The notes below the pieces were generated by a model that ran no database searches, had not been told where the DNA came from, and worked only from the letters and a program-made list of their open reading frames with translations. Positions 16,093 to 24,801 of a DNA stretch of 37,283 nucleotides are shown here, in pieces. Source of the DNA: Alphaproteobacteria bacterium (GTDB lineage Bacteria > Pseudomonadota > Alphaproteobacteria > DSM-16000 > Inquilinaceae); NCBI GenBank assembly GCA_028281265.1, contig JANQKE010000081.1:1-37283 (forward strand), in the 5' to 3' direction. Positions within the stretch are counted from its first letter, which is position 1. Every line of letters begins with the position of its first letter. The position numbers were made by a program, and so were the translations under genes.

Positions 16093-17045
16093 TCCCGGCA
16101 ACCGTCCCGACCCGGCCCGCCGCCGCCTGGCACCTGACCGTCTCGGTACCGAAACGGATTGCCTTGGCGATCGAAGCGGCGCTGGCCGATCGTTTCGAGG
16201 CCGTATCCGCCTTCGAGATCGACGGGCCGTCGGGGCTGTGGCGGGTCGACGCCTATGCCGGAGCCGAGCCGGACCGGGCCGCCCTCGGCATCGCGATGGC
16301 GCTGGCCGCCCGGGCGGCGGGTGCCCTGGCCGAGCCGGCCTGGACCTTGGAGGCACTACCGCCGACCGACTGGCTGGCGGAGACCTATGCCCGGTTCCCG
16401 CCGATCCGCCTCGGCCGGTTCTTCATCCATGGCAGCCATGTCGGCGAGCCGGTGCCGCCATCGGCCATCGGTCTGATGATCGATGCCGCGACGGCCTTCG
16501 GCTCCGGCGAGCATCCGACCACGGCCGGCTGTCTGGCGGCGGTGGAGGACTACGCCAAGACGAAGGCACCGGGCGGGCGCGCCCGGGCGCTGGATATGGG
16601 GGCGGGCACCGGCATCCTCGCCATTGCGGTGGCGAAACAACTGCGCTGGCCGGTGCTGGCGGCTGATATCGATCCCGAATCGGTCCGGGTCGGCCGGGTC
16701 AATGCCCGGGCCAACCGGGTGGCCGGCCGGGTCCGGGTGATCCCGTCGGCCGGCTACGCCGCACCGGAGATCGCCCGCACCGGGCCGTTCGACCTGGTCC
16801 TGGCCAACATCCTGGCCCGGCCCCTGGTGGCCATGGCCAAGGACCTGCGCCGCGCGCTCGGACCCGGCGGCACGGCGGTCCTGTCGGGGCTGTTGACCCG
16901 GCAGGAGCCGATGGTGCTGTCCGCCCATCGCCTGCAGGGTCTGGTGCTGGCCAGGCGCTGGCGCCGCGGCGCCTGGTCCACCCTGGTCCTGCGCCGCCCT
17001 CGACGTCCCGGACGCGCGGAAAGGACCGGCCTGCGGAAGCGTTGA
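16089..17045 (+). CDS. prmA: Ribosomal protein L11 methyltransferase
   Basis: A 318-residue PrmA, an S-adenosylmethionine-dependent enzyme that trimethylates ribosomal protein L11. The N-terminal L11-recognition domain (1-110) is short and divergent. The catalytic domain holds AFGSGEHPTTAGCL, the SAM loop LDMGAGTGILAIA, the acidic residue of AADIDPESV, and the NPPY-type motif as LANILARPL (about 238-246). Length is near the family's usual 290-310. Start ATG overlaps the GNAT stop. Downstream, the gene runs into repeat copy C, whose first hairpin lies seven bases after the TGA. Confidence 0.92.
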   Translation: MIPATVPTRPAAAWHLTVSVPKRIALAIEAALADRFEAVSAFEIDGPSGLWRVDAYAGAEPDRAALGIAMALAARAAGALAEPAWTLEALPPTDWLAETYARFPPIRLGRFFIHGSHVGEPVPPSAIGLMIDAATAFGSGEHPTTAGCLAAVEDYAKTKAPGGRARALDMGAGTGILAIAVAKQLRWPVLAADIDPESVRVGRVNARANRVAGRVRVIPSAGYAAPEIARTGPFDLVLANILARPLVAMAKDLRRALGPGGTAVLSGLLTRQEPMVLSAHRLQGLVLARRWRRGAWSTLVLRRPRRPGRAERTGLRKR

Positions 17046-17049
17046 GCTG

Positions 17050-17203
17050 GAGCATCTCATCTGCGTTCAGATGAGGCCATCTGACCGCAGGTTGATCTAG
17101 AGCATCCTTCGTCCTAACGGACGCAGATAAGATGCTCTAAATCTTTGAAATAGATCAACTTATCTACGTTCAGATGAGTCCATCTGAACGCAGGTTGATC
17201 TAG
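17050..17203 (+). repeat. Double-hairpin intergenic repeat, copy C (extended, three hairpins)
   Basis: Order: an H1-like hairpin (arms 17061-17073 and 17078-17090, one mismatch, then GTTGATC), H2 (17099-17138), the conserved 14-base linker identical to copy A, then H1 (17153-17200). H2 has one mismatch and an inserted ATAA between GGACGCAG and GATGCTCT, as in H1 of copy A, so it looks recombined between the two hairpin types. H1 differs from copy A by one base (CTACG for CTGCG). The locus lies between convergent prmA and the SIMPL-like gene. The orientation matches copy B. Confidence 0.85.
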
Positions 17204-17314
17204 GGTTCGCCCGCGCCCTCCCCGGCCGGCATACCGAAGCATCCGATCGGCGTGCCCGGAGCCGGCGCGCCGGGCGGCACCGTGCCGAAAGCCCATGCCG
17301 GAGTGCCCCCCGGA

Positions 17315-18043
17315 TCACTCGCCGGCCGGGTCCGGGAAGGCGGAGAAGACGACGCCGACCGTCATCCGCATCCGGTCGGCGACCGCCACCGGGGCGGTGC
17401 GGCCGGCGGCGTCGCTGGCCAGGGCCATCGCCTCGGCCCGCATCATCGGCGGCGGAGCCGGCATGAAGCCGCCGGTGAAGTCGATGCGGCCGACCCGGTA
17501 GGTCCGGTCCGGGAAGGCCGCGTTCAGCCGCGCCAGCTCGGCCGCGATGTCGGCGTAGAGGCTCGCGCGCAGCTCCGCCCGGGCGGCTTCCCGTTCCGCC
17601 AGGCTGGGGCTGAACGCCGCCCCGCCCAGGGCGTATTGCAGGCCGGCGCGGCTGTGCCCGTCGAGCGCCTCGGCCAGGCCGTCGAGGGCGGTGTCCGGCA
17701 GCCTCGCCTGTGCCGCCACCCGCAGCCGCTCCAGCCCGCTCGAATCCATCGACCGGTCGAACCGGGTGATCCGCCAGTCGGTGTCGGTGCCGGTCAGCCC
17801 GGCCAGCGTGCCCAGCACCTCCGCGCGCAGGCCGGCGATGTCGCCGTCGGTCAGAACCGCGTCGACGCCGATGGTGACCTCCGCGGTCCGGGTGGTCACC
17901 CAGGCCTCCGCGGACAGGGACAGCATCACCTCGTCGACCACCGGCGGCGGGACGGGTTGTGCCGATGCCGGTGTCATCGGGGCGGTCGACAGCAGGCCGG
18001 CGGTCGCGGCCGCGGCCAGCAGCAGGCGGGGGCGATCGAACAT
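17315..18043 (-). CDS. SIMPL-like (DUF541) secreted protein
   Basis: A 242-residue protein with a signal peptide (MFDRPRLLLAAAATAGLLSTAPMTPASAQP, likely cleaved after ASA), so it should be periplasmic. The mature part starts with a PPPVVDEVMLSLSAEAWVTTRTAEVTIGVDAVLTDGD segment and contains a repeated alpha/beta pattern resembling SIMPL domain proteins, which often end with MTVGVVFSAF-like strands. The function of the family is unclear (envelope stress, oxidative stress and periplasmic maturation have been proposed). Start ATG 18043 is chosen because the signal peptide begins there, although the frame is open upstream. I see no catalytic motif. Confidence 0.65.
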   Translation of the reverse strand: MFDRPRLLLAAAATAGLLSTAPMTPASAQPVPPPVVDEVMLSLSAEAWVTTRTAEVTIGVDAVLTDGDIAGLRAEVLGTLAGLTGTDTDWRITRFDRSMDSSGLERLRVAAQARLPDTALDGLAEALDGHSRAGLQYALGGAAFSPSLAEREAARAELRASLYADIAAELARLNAAFPDRTYRVGRIDFTGGFMPAPPPMMRAEAMALASDAAGRTAPVAVADRMRMTVGVVFSAFPDPAGE

Positions 18044-18168
18044 GATGGGGAGTGTCCCTGGTGCGTGTGTCGGTGGCGGACGGGCATCGGCGTGCCCTCG
18101 ATCCTGCTCTCGGCTCCAATCAAGGCGATCCCGTGGTCGGGACTGGGCCATGGCGCGGTGGCGTGGGC

Positions 18169-18837
18169 TCAGAAATCCGGATCGGCATAGTGGGGGGCGG
18201 GGCGGATGCCGGGGATCTCCTCCTCCAGCAGCGGCCGGAAGCTCGGCCGGCTCTTCAGCCGGGCGTACCAGGTGCGGGCCTCGGGGTGGCCGTCCCACGG
18301 CACCTCGCCGGCATAGTCGAGCAGCGACAGCTCCGCCCCTGCGGCCAGATCGGCCCAGCTAAGCGCATCGCCGGCCAGCCAGCGGCGCTGCTCGGCCAGA
18401 TAATCGATATAGTCGAGATGGTAGCCGACCGCCTCCCGCCCGGCCCGGATCGCCCCGGCGCTGGGGTGCAGGTCATGGACGAACCGGCTGACGATCTTCT
18501 GGCCGACCAGGTTGTGCGTGACCTCGGCGGCGAACCGGCCGGCGAACCAGATCATCAGCCGCCGCGTCTCCGCCCGGCTGACCGGATCGGCACCCAGCAA
18601 TCCGGGGTCGGGGTAGACCTCTTCGAGATACTCGGTGATCACCCAGGCCTCGGTCAGGGTGGTGCCGTCGGGCTCGATCAGCACCGGCACCTCGCCCGCG
18701 GGGTTGAGGGCGAGGAACGCGTCCCGCTGTTCCCAGATCCGCTCCACCCGGGTGGCGAAGTCCAGACCCTTTTCGGCCAGGCCGAGCCGCAGCATCCGGC
18801 AGGCGGCGGAAAACCAGACATGATGCAGCGTGCGCAT
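18169..18837 (-). CDS. Glutathione S-transferase family protein
   Basis: A 222-residue GST-fold protein. The N-terminal thioredoxin-like domain contains LNPAGEVPVLIEPDGTTLTEAWVITEYLEE, with the cis-Pro and gamma-glutamyl-binding region (about 45-75). The helical C-terminal domain contains WLAGDALSWADLAAGAELSLLDYAG. ATG 18837 is preferred to a TTG two codons earlier; neither has a clear ribosome site. It follows the GH31 gene on the same strand after a gap of 147 bases. Some bacterial catabolic clusters carry GSTs, but nothing here ties it to the sugar pathway. The substrate is unknown. Confidence 0.85.
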   Translation of the reverse strand: MRTLHHVWFSAACRMLRLGLAEKGLDFATRVERIWEQRDAFLALNPAGEVPVLIEPDGTTLTEAWVITEYLEEVYPDPGLLGADPVSRAETRRLMIWFAGRFAAEVTHNLVGQKIVSRFVHDLHPSAGAIRAGREAVGYHLDYIDYLAEQRRWLAGDALSWADLAAGAELSLLDYAGEVPWDGHPEARTWYARLKSRPSFRPLLEEEIPGIRPAPHYADPDF

Positions 18838-18984
18838 GGCCAAGGAGGGGGACCGTCGGCGGGGGGAGGGCGATCGATGGCGGCCGGCAGCATCGGGCCG
18901 CGTGGCTCCCTGCCTAAGCCCGTCGCCGCGGCCCGATCAAGGCCGATCGCCCCGAGAGCAGCCGCCGCCCGCGTCGCCGGCGGG

Positions 18985-21363
18985 TCAGTCGACCCGCTGC
19001 ACGGTCACGGTCGCGGCCGAGCGGCGGAGCACGATCGGCCCGCAGGCACGGACCCGCGTCCGGGCGGGGACGTCGGAGAGCCGCACCGTCCGGTCATCGA
19101 GCCGCTCGAAGCCTACCGGGCTCAGCCCGGTGACCGGCGCCCGGTCCGGCAGACCGGCCAGCCACAGCCCGTCGACCGGACTGTCGGCATCGGCGAGAGC
19201 CTTGGTGTGCGGCACCGCCGGGCCGAGCGCGAGCGCCGCCCCTTCGCGCACCCACACCGGGATCCGGTCGATCGGGCAGATCTCCCGCTGCACCCGGCCA
19301 CCGTCGACGACGGCACCGGTGGCGAAGTCCACCCAGCGGCCGGCGGGCAGGTAGTAGACCACCTCTCCGCCTTCCCGGATCACCGGGGCGACGAAGATGT
19401 CCGGGCCGAACAGATACTGGTTGTCGAAGCCCCAGGCGGCCGGATCGTCCGGGAAGGCGAAGGCCATCGCCCGCATCACCGGGGCGCCGTCCCAATTGGC
19501 CTGCCGCAGCACCCCCAGCAGATAGGGCAGGAGGCGATAGCGCAGCTCCAAAGCCGGGCGGACCATCGCCATCACCCGCTCGCCCAACTGCCAGGGTGCG
19601 CGCGGGCCGATCCCGTGAAAGCGCATATGGCTGCAGAACACCGCCGCCTGGGTCCAGCGGATGAACAGCTCCTCGCTCGGCTGGGGCCCGTAGAACCCGC
19701 CGATATCCGTGGCGTAGCAGGGGGCGCCGGTCATCCCCCAGCTCAGCCCGCCGCGCAAGGACGCCGCCAGGCCCTCCCAATCGGCCTGCGGGTCCCCGCC
19801 CCATTGCAGCGGATAGCGCTGGCTGCCGGTCCAGCCCGACCGGCCGAGCACCAGCCCCTGATTGGCCTTGGGTCCGCCGGACCGGGCGGCTTGCCGGGCG
19901 AAATGGTCGTGGGTCGCCTCGAACACGCAGCGATTGTACATCACCGGGTAGACATTGTGCAGCCGCCGGCCGGTGTCGCCGTTATGGGCGACGACCTCGA
20001 CCGGCACCTGCTCGCCGAAATCGGTCTTGATCACGTCCACGCCGGAGCGGAACAGCGCCGCATGCCGGTCCCGCCAGAAGGCGTAGGCGGCCGGATGGGT
20101 GAAGTCGACGATGCCGCTGTCCGGCAGCGGGGTCAGCACCGAATCGTCGAACGGCTCGGGATCCCAGCGGAACACGAAGGCCGCACCGGTCTCGGGGTCC
20201 TTGAGCAGCCAGCCGCGCTCGGCCATGTCGTGGAACAGCGGATGGTGGACCGAGACCAGCGGGTACTCCCAGCAGCAGACCTTGAAGTCGGCCGCGTGCA
20301 GGGCCCCGGTGATCCGCTCCGGCTCGGGATAGCGGTGTGCATCCCATTCGAAGGCGAAGCGGGTGCGGGTGTCGAGCCAGGCGCGGCCGTCCAGCACGAT
20401 GACGTCGCACGGCATGCCGACCGCCCGGGTCTTCTCGGCCGCCGCCAGCACCTCCTCGGCGTCGCGGTAATAGGCTTGGGACAGCCACACGCCCAGGCTC
20501 CACAGCGGCGGGACCGGCATCCGGCCGGTCAGGGCGGTGTAGCGTTCCACCAGATCGGCCGGCGTGTCGCCGACGAACAGGAACAGGTCGAGCTCGTTGT
20601 CCTCCACCTTCAGGGCGTAGGAGCGGTGCGACCACGGGGCGAAGCCGACCGAATGGGTCACCTTGGCCGGCGTGTGGACGAACAGCCCCCAGCCGCTCGG
20701 GCTCCACGCGAACGGACAGTTCTTGTACGACGCCTCGGCGTTCACCCCCAGCGCATCCTCCGCCCAGGAGGTGATGAGCTGTCCGCGGCGGTTCAGCGCC
20801 CCCCATTTCTCCCCCAGCCCGAACACCGGCTCGTCGCTGTCCAGGCCGAAGGCCGCGAACCAGCCGTCCCGGTCCCGGGCGAAGCCGGGGAGCCGCTGGG
20901 CGCGGCGGAAATGCCGGTCGGTGGAGGTCTCGATCAGGCTCTTGCCATTGCGCTGGAGGGCGATCCGGAGCGGGTTGAGCCGCACGGTCAGGCATGCCCC
21001 GCGGGCCCGGATGGTCCAGGCGTTCTCGGTCTCCTCGACGGTGACGTCGCCCAGCTCGTCCACGGACGTCACCGGCGGCAGGGCGAGCAGACCGTAGAAC
21101 GGCCCGACCGCGTCGCCCAGGCGGATCCGGAAGATGTCCCGGGCGTACACGCCGACCGACAGCGGGCCGGCATCGGTCTGCAGGGTGACGCCCTCCCGGT
21201 GGACCTGCGGCCGGCCGATCGGCCGGACGGCGGACAGCCGGCTCCAGTTCGGGGCGGAGAAGGACAGGGGGGAACCGTCGGCCGCCGGTACCGGTCCGCC
21301 GGCCGGGGGCGACGGCCTGGCCGCTTCCGGCGCCGCGTCGAAGGGAGCGGCTAGCTCAGACAT
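18985..21363 (-). CDS. Glycoside hydrolase family 31 alpha-glycosidase
   Basis: A 792-residue GH31 enzyme, probably cytosolic (no signal peptide, but a 35-residue disordered N-terminus). The beta-barrel contains CDVIVLDGRAW and FAFEWD; the nucleophile aspartate (about D448) is in IKTDFGEQVP, and the acid/base aspartate (about D524) in GWTGSQRYPLQWGGD. KTDFGE and the FEWD segment resemble alpha-xylosidase YicI. Known sulfoquinovosidases (YihQ) carry a MADFGE-type nucleophile motif, so its specificity is open. It overlaps the isomerase stop by 13 bases with GGAG before its ATG, so it is coupled into the operon. Role inferred: release of the hexose used by the isomerase-kinase-aldolase genes. 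Confidence 0.9.
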   Translation of the reverse strand: MSELAAPFDAAPEAARPSPPAGGPVPAADGSPLSFSAPNWSRLSAVRPIGRPQVHREGVTLQTDAGPLSVGVYARDIFRIRLGDAVGPFYGLLALPPVTSVDELGDVTVEETENAWTIRARGACLTVRLNPLRIALQRNGKSLIETSTDRHFRRAQRLPGFARDRDGWFAAFGLDSDEPVFGLGEKWGALNRRGQLITSWAEDALGVNAEASYKNCPFAWSPSGWGLFVHTPAKVTHSVGFAPWSHRSYALKVEDNELDLFLFVGDTPADLVERYTALTGRMPVPPLWSLGVWLSQAYYRDAEEVLAAAEKTRAVGMPCDVIVLDGRAWLDTRTRFAFEWDAHRYPEPERITGALHAADFKVCCWEYPLVSVHHPLFHDMAERGWLLKDPETGAAFVFRWDPEPFDDSVLTPLPDSGIVDFTHPAAYAFWRDRHAALFRSGVDVIKTDFGEQVPVEVVAHNGDTGRRLHNVYPVMYNRCVFEATHDHFARQAARSGGPKANQGLVLGRSGWTGSQRYPLQWGGDPQADWEGLAASLRGGLSWGMTGAPCYATDIGGFYGPQPSEELFIRWTQAAVFCSHMRFHGIGPRAPWQLGERVMAMVRPALELRYRLLPYLLGVLRQANWDGAPVMRAMAFAFPDDPAAWGFDNQYLFGPDIFVAPVIREGGEVVYYLPAGRWVDFATGAVVDGGRVQREICPIDRIPVWVREGAALALGPAVPHTKALADADSPVDGLWLAGLPDRAPVTGLSPVGFERLDDRTVRLSDVPARTRVRACGPIVLRRSAATVTVQRVD

Positions 21364-22784
21364 ACGGTCTCCAGTCCCCACAGCTCGGCCAGGGCCACCA
21401 ACGGGCCGCCATGATCACCGTAGGCGAAGCAGTAATGGTGCTCCAGCCCCTCGGCGACGATGCGGTCCAGCACCTCGGCGGCGGGCCGGTCGAAGCGGAC
21501 CACGCCGGAGGTGCCGGAGAAGCTCTTGGGCGCCCGCAGCATCTCCGCCCCGCCGACCACCATCCGGGTCCGCCCCTTGCTCTGGCTCAGCCGGGCCAGG
21601 GTGACCCGGCCGGGGGCGAGCGGGAATTCGAACAACAGCGGCTTTCTGCGGTTGGAATGGACGGTGGCGGTCGCCGCGGCCTCGGGGTCGCGCATGGCGT
21701 AGGGGGCGAGGCCGCAATGCCACAGCACCCCGGTATCGCCCTCGGCGTCGATGTCGACCAGATCGGCCAGGAACACCGCCTGGTCGGCGACGGCTTTCAG
21801 CGCCAGGTTGGTGACCGTGCCGTAGGCATCCGCCTCGCACGCGGCCGGGATGCCGTCCTCGTTCAACAGCGCCATCGCGCCGCAGGCCGCCCCGCCGTAA
21901 TCGGTGAAGAACTCGGGCCAGCAGCGCACGGCCACACCGTCGAACCGCCGTGCCGCCGCGGTATCGGTCAGGGCGCGATAGCTGCGCAGGCTCTTGTCGA
22001 GCGGCTCGGCTTCCTGCTCGGCCAGGTTCGGGACCATGGCGTCGACCCGGGCCCGGGTCGCGGTGACGGCTGCGGCCGGCACGGTCCGTGCGGCGTCGAA
22101 CAGGGCGGGCAGCGCCACCGTCTCGGCCTCGACGCCGGTCAGGGCGGCCAGCGTCCGGTGGTCGTAGGCGCAGGTGTCGAACCCGTCGGGATGCGCGCCG
22201 ATCACGCCGATCCGCTGGTGGCGGAGGGTCTCGGCGGCCGCGGCCGCGCGCCCCCGCTCGGCCGGCGTCGGGACGGGCGCGTCCAGCGCCGGGGCCGATA
22301 CGGCCAGGCTGCCCAGCGCCCGGGCCAGTGCCGCGGGCAATCGCGGGCTGTCGGGATCGCAGTTGAGGAAATTGCACGGGTTGGCCGGCCACCGCCGCGA
22401 CAGCGCGTGGGCGGCCAGATTGACCCCGCACAGCGAGTTGAGCCGCAACCGCCCGCCGGTCCGTGGTTCCGGGAACGCCCAGAAGATCGGCGGCACCGCC
22501 AGATCCTCGGCCAGGGCCACCGTCATGGTCGCATCGGTGAACGTGACCTGGAGCACCAGGACCGCGTCGACCTCGGCCGATTTGAGGTCGGCGATCGCGG
22601 CTTTGGTCGCGTCCGCATCGAATTTCAGGTCGCGGGGGCCGATGCTTTCCACCCCCAGCGCGTCCAGCCGGGCGAAGGCGCGGGCGGCCGTGGCCTCGGC
22701 GAAGGGCACGTCGAAGGTCGGCCGCGCCAGGGCGATCACGCCCAGCCGGCCGATCGCGGGATGGATCGGGATGGCCGCGGCCAT
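21351..22784 (-). CDS. L-fucose-isomerase-family sugar isomerase (candidate sulfoquinovose isomerase)
   Basis: A 477-residue protein of the L-fucose/L-arabinose isomerase superfamily. An N-terminal alpha/beta region contains LKSAEVDAVLVLQVTFTDA. The metal-binding set typical of the family includes E291 (RCWPEF), E317/D319 (AACEADAYG) and a C-terminal H458 in YGDHGGPLVAL. Members interconvert aldoses and ketoses using Mn2+. Four bases separate it from the aldolase and it overlaps GH31, so it belongs to the operon. Given the neighbouring sulfofructose-kinase-like gene, the expected reaction is sulfoquinovose to sulfofructose, which in E. coli is done by the unrelated YihS fold. L-fucose or another hexose remains possible. 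Confidence 0.82.
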   Translation of the reverse strand: MAAAIPIHPAIGRLGVIALARPTFDVPFAEATAARAFARLDALGVESIGPRDLKFDADATKAAIADLKSAEVDAVLVLQVTFTDATMTVALAEDLAVPPIFWAFPEPRTGGRLRLNSLCGVNLAAHALSRRWPANPCNFLNCDPDSPRLPAALARALGSLAVSAPALDAPVPTPAERGRAAAAAETLRHQRIGVIGAHPDGFDTCAYDHRTLAALTGVEAETVALPALFDAARTVPAAAVTATRARVDAMVPNLAEQEAEPLDKSLRSYRALTDTAAARRFDGVAVRCWPEFFTDYGGAACGAMALLNEDGIPAACEADAYGTVTNLALKAVADQAVFLADLVDIDAEGDTGVLWHCGLAPYAMRDPEAAATATVHSNRRKPLLFEFPLAPGRVTLARLSQSKGRTRMVVGGAEMLRAPKSFSGTSGVVRFDRPAAEVLDRIVAEGLEHHYCFAYGDHGGPLVALAELWGLETVCLS

Positions 22785-22788
22785 GGGC

Positions 22789-23859
22789 TCAGCACTCCGG
22801 CTCGAAGGCGGGGGTCGATTCCCGGAACGTCGGGCCGGTGCCGGCGAGCTGCGGGCCGTCGGGGCCGTAGACGGGATGCGCCGTCCACGGCCGGGCCTGG
22901 GCGTCGGTCAGCGCGTTGAGGGCCTGCATGTAGCCCGCCCCGTCACCGGCCAGTTGCGCCCGCATGGCGGCGATGTCCGGGAACGCCTGGAAGGCCTGCC
23001 ACCAGATCGCCCGGCCGGCGAGATAGCCGCTGGCTCCGGCCCGGTAGGCGTAGACGCAGACCCGGCGGAACGCCTCCATGCCTGCACCGGCGGACAGCAT
23101 CACCCAGGGGCGGCCGGCAAGCCGTCCCAGCCGGTCGAACCAAGCTTGCGTGGCCGCGATCGCCTCGGTGTCGGTCGCTTCCGGGTCGGGCACGTCGGCT
23201 GCCGGGATCGGGCTTTCGAGCTTGAACAGATCGACGCCGTAGGTGGCGTCGGCAAAGGCCTCCACCGACTCCAGCACGCGCTCGGGCCGTTTGTCCCGGT
23301 GCTCGACATAGTCCTGGGTCTGATGGGCGTCGCTGGCCAGCGGGTACACCAGCAGCTCGAACACATACGGCAGGTCGTACTTGGCGCATGCATTGCCGAC
23401 CCGTTTGACGAAGTCCTTCTGGTGGCGCAGGACCGCGGCCCCGGCATCCGGGCGGTACCAGGCCAGGACCTTGACCGCGTCGCCGCCGATCCGCTTGATC
23501 TTCGGTACGCTCCAGTCCTTGATCTCGGCCGATAGGCGCCCCTCCGGGGTCTCGGTGAACAGCGAGTCCTCCAAGGTGACGATCACCCCCTGCGCCGGGC
23601 TGACCAGGTGTATGCCTTGCGGATAGGCGACATGGGGGTCGAGGAGTACGGCAGAGGCGTACGGCGCCAGCTCCGCCACCAGGGCCTGCTTGACGGCGCC
23701 GACATCGTCATAGGGCGCCTCGTCCAGCCCTCGGCGCTGCCTGATCAGGTTCTTGATCGGCGGCCGCTGATCGACCGCCAGCATCTTGAACCGGCCCCGG
23801 GAGTCGGCCAGGCGGCGCAGGCCCCAGAGTTTGCCGGGCGACAGAGGGAGGACGGTCAT
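22789..23859 (-). CDS. Class I sugar-phosphate aldolase, LacD/YihT-like
   Basis: A 356-residue Schiff-base aldolase of the LacD (tagatose-1,6-bisphosphate)/YihT (6-deoxy-6-sulfofructose-1-phosphate) family. Landmarks: KMLAVDQRPPIKNLI (about 25-39), PYASAVLLDP, GGDAVKVLAWYRPD, the Schiff-base lysine K213 in VDLFKLESP, and the phosphate loop GASGYLAGRAIW (R283). These segments align by eye with YihT, but this protein is longer (356 against about 290), with extra residues after the barrel. The expected reaction is cleavage of a ketose 1-phosphate to DHAP plus an aldehyde (sulfolactaldehyde if sulfofructose 1-phosphate). It starts eight bases after the kinase stop. Confidence 0.87.
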   Translation of the reverse strand: MTVLPLSPGKLWGLRRLADSRGRFKMLAVDQRPPIKNLIRQRRGLDEAPYDDVGAVKQALVAELAPYASAVLLDPHVAYPQGIHLVSPAQGVIVTLEDSLFTETPEGRLSAEIKDWSVPKIKRIGGDAVKVLAWYRPDAGAAVLRHQKDFVKRVGNACAKYDLPYVFELLVYPLASDAHQTQDYVEHRDKRPERVLESVEAFADATYGVDLFKLESPIPAADVPDPEATDTEAIAATQAWFDRLGRLAGRPWVMLSAGAGMEAFRRVCVYAYRAGASGYLAGRAIWWQAFQAFPDIAAMRAQLAGDGAGYMQALNALTDAQARPWTAHPVYGPDGPQLAGTGPTFRESTPAFEPEC

Positions 23860-23867
23860 GGCGGTCT

Positions 23868-24791
23868 TCAGGGTTGCGGATCGAGATAGGCGGCAAGCTC
23901 GGCCTGGGTCGGGATGCCTTCCCGCCCGCCCGGTCGGGTGCATTTGAGCGCGGCCGCGGCGGCGGCGAAGCGGATCGCTTCGGCCATCGCCTGGCCGCGG
24001 GCCAGGGCCAGGGCGAACGCGCCGTGGAACACGTCGCCGGCCCCCAGCGTATCCACCACCGACACCGGGAACGCCGGCCGATGATGCATCCGGCCCGCGT
24101 CCAGCCAGCGCACACCATCCCCGCCTTCGGTGACGGCGACAAGGGCCCGGGTTGTGTGCGCTGCGGTATGCAGGGCCGTCGCCATCTCGGCCTGGCCGGT
24201 GAACTGGGCGAGACCGGGGCGGGAGAACAGGATGTGGCTGGCCGCCTGGAACGGTGCCGGATCGAGCGGGTCCGGCACGCTGTCGGCGTCCAGCACGCCG
24301 GGGACACCGGCGGCCCGCGCCGCGGCGAGCGCATGGGTGGTGCCGGCCGGCCAGCGCAGGTCCCCCAGCACGCAGCCGACGCCGTCCGACCCCAGCAGAT
24401 CGATCGGCAGCCAGTCGGCCGACGGGTCCAGGCCGGGGTCGAGATAGTTGACGATCATCCGCTCGCCGCCGGGATCGACCGTCACCGCCGACAGGCTGGA
24501 GACCGCACCGGGGATGCGCAGCAGACCATCGGTCGCCACCCCTTCGGCGGCCAGCCCCTCGACGATGCGGTCGCCGGCGGGGTCGTCGCCCAGCCGGGCC
24601 CACAGCCGCGCCTGCCCGCCCAGCCGTGCGACCGTGACCGCGGCCGTGGCCGCAGGCCCGCCCCCGACCTCCCGATAGCCGGTGGCGAAGTGCTTGCCCT
24701 CGGCCGCCGGCAGGGACGGCACCGCGAACACGTGGTCGAGGACGGCGTGGCCGACGCAGACGACGGTGCCGGGGCAGGGCGGGACGGCCAT
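23868..24791 (-). CDS. yihV: PfkB-family kinase closely resembling 6-deoxy-6-sulfofructose kinase
   Basis: A 307-residue ribokinase-fold kinase. It has EVGGGPAATAAVTVARLG, the catalytic GAGD motif with base D253 (DTLGAGDVFHG), and a C-terminus with ALKCTRPGGREGIP, which I recall as distinctive of YihV. In E. coli YihV the sulfonate is held by Lys27, Asn109 and Arg138 (from memory of the published structure). The equivalents here are K33 (EGKHFA), N115 (MIVNYL) and R146 (DLRWPA), and the surrounding sequence aligns closely. Role: ATP-dependent phosphorylation of sulfofructose at C1. It sits between the aldolase and a SlcC-like dehydrogenase, all within ten bases of each other. I am confident of the family and fairly confident of the substrate. 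Confidence 0.85.
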   Translation of the reverse strand: MAVPPCPGTVVCVGHAVLDHVFAVPSLPAAEGKHFATGYREVGGGPAATAAVTVARLGGQARLWARLGDDPAGDRIVEGLAAEGVATDGLLRIPGAVSSLSAVTVDPGGERMIVNYLDPGLDPSADWLPIDLLGSDGVGCVLGDLRWPAGTTHALAAARAAGVPGVLDADSVPDPLDPAPFQAASHILFSRPGLAQFTGQAEMATALHTAAHTTRALVAVTEGGDGVRWLDAGRMHHRPAFPVSVVDTLGAGDVFHGAFALALARGQAMAEAIRFAAAAAALKCTRPGGREGIPTQAELAAYLDPQP

Positions 24792-24801
24792 GGCGGCGGC
24801 C

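Noticed and set aside
1-17203. CRISPR array or tandem repeat array
   Set aside because: The three repeat loci are 5-11 kb apart, fold as hairpin pairs and have no regular spacers.
17043-17203. Classical rho-independent terminator in repeat copy C
   Set aside because: Strong stems exist, but none is followed by a U-tract in either direction. I keep them as structured repeats, with termination only a possibility.
18052-21354. A very long open reading frame (about 1100 codons) on the plus strand opposite the GH31 gene
   Set aside because: GC-rich codon bias leaves long antisense frames open. Its translation is rich in Gly, Arg, Pro and His repeats with no domain, while the minus strand encodes a complete GH31 enzyme.
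18985-21363. Naming the GH31 enzyme a sulfoquinovosidase
   Set aside because: The KTDFGE nucleophile motif is of the xylosidase type; the operon context alone does not justify the name.
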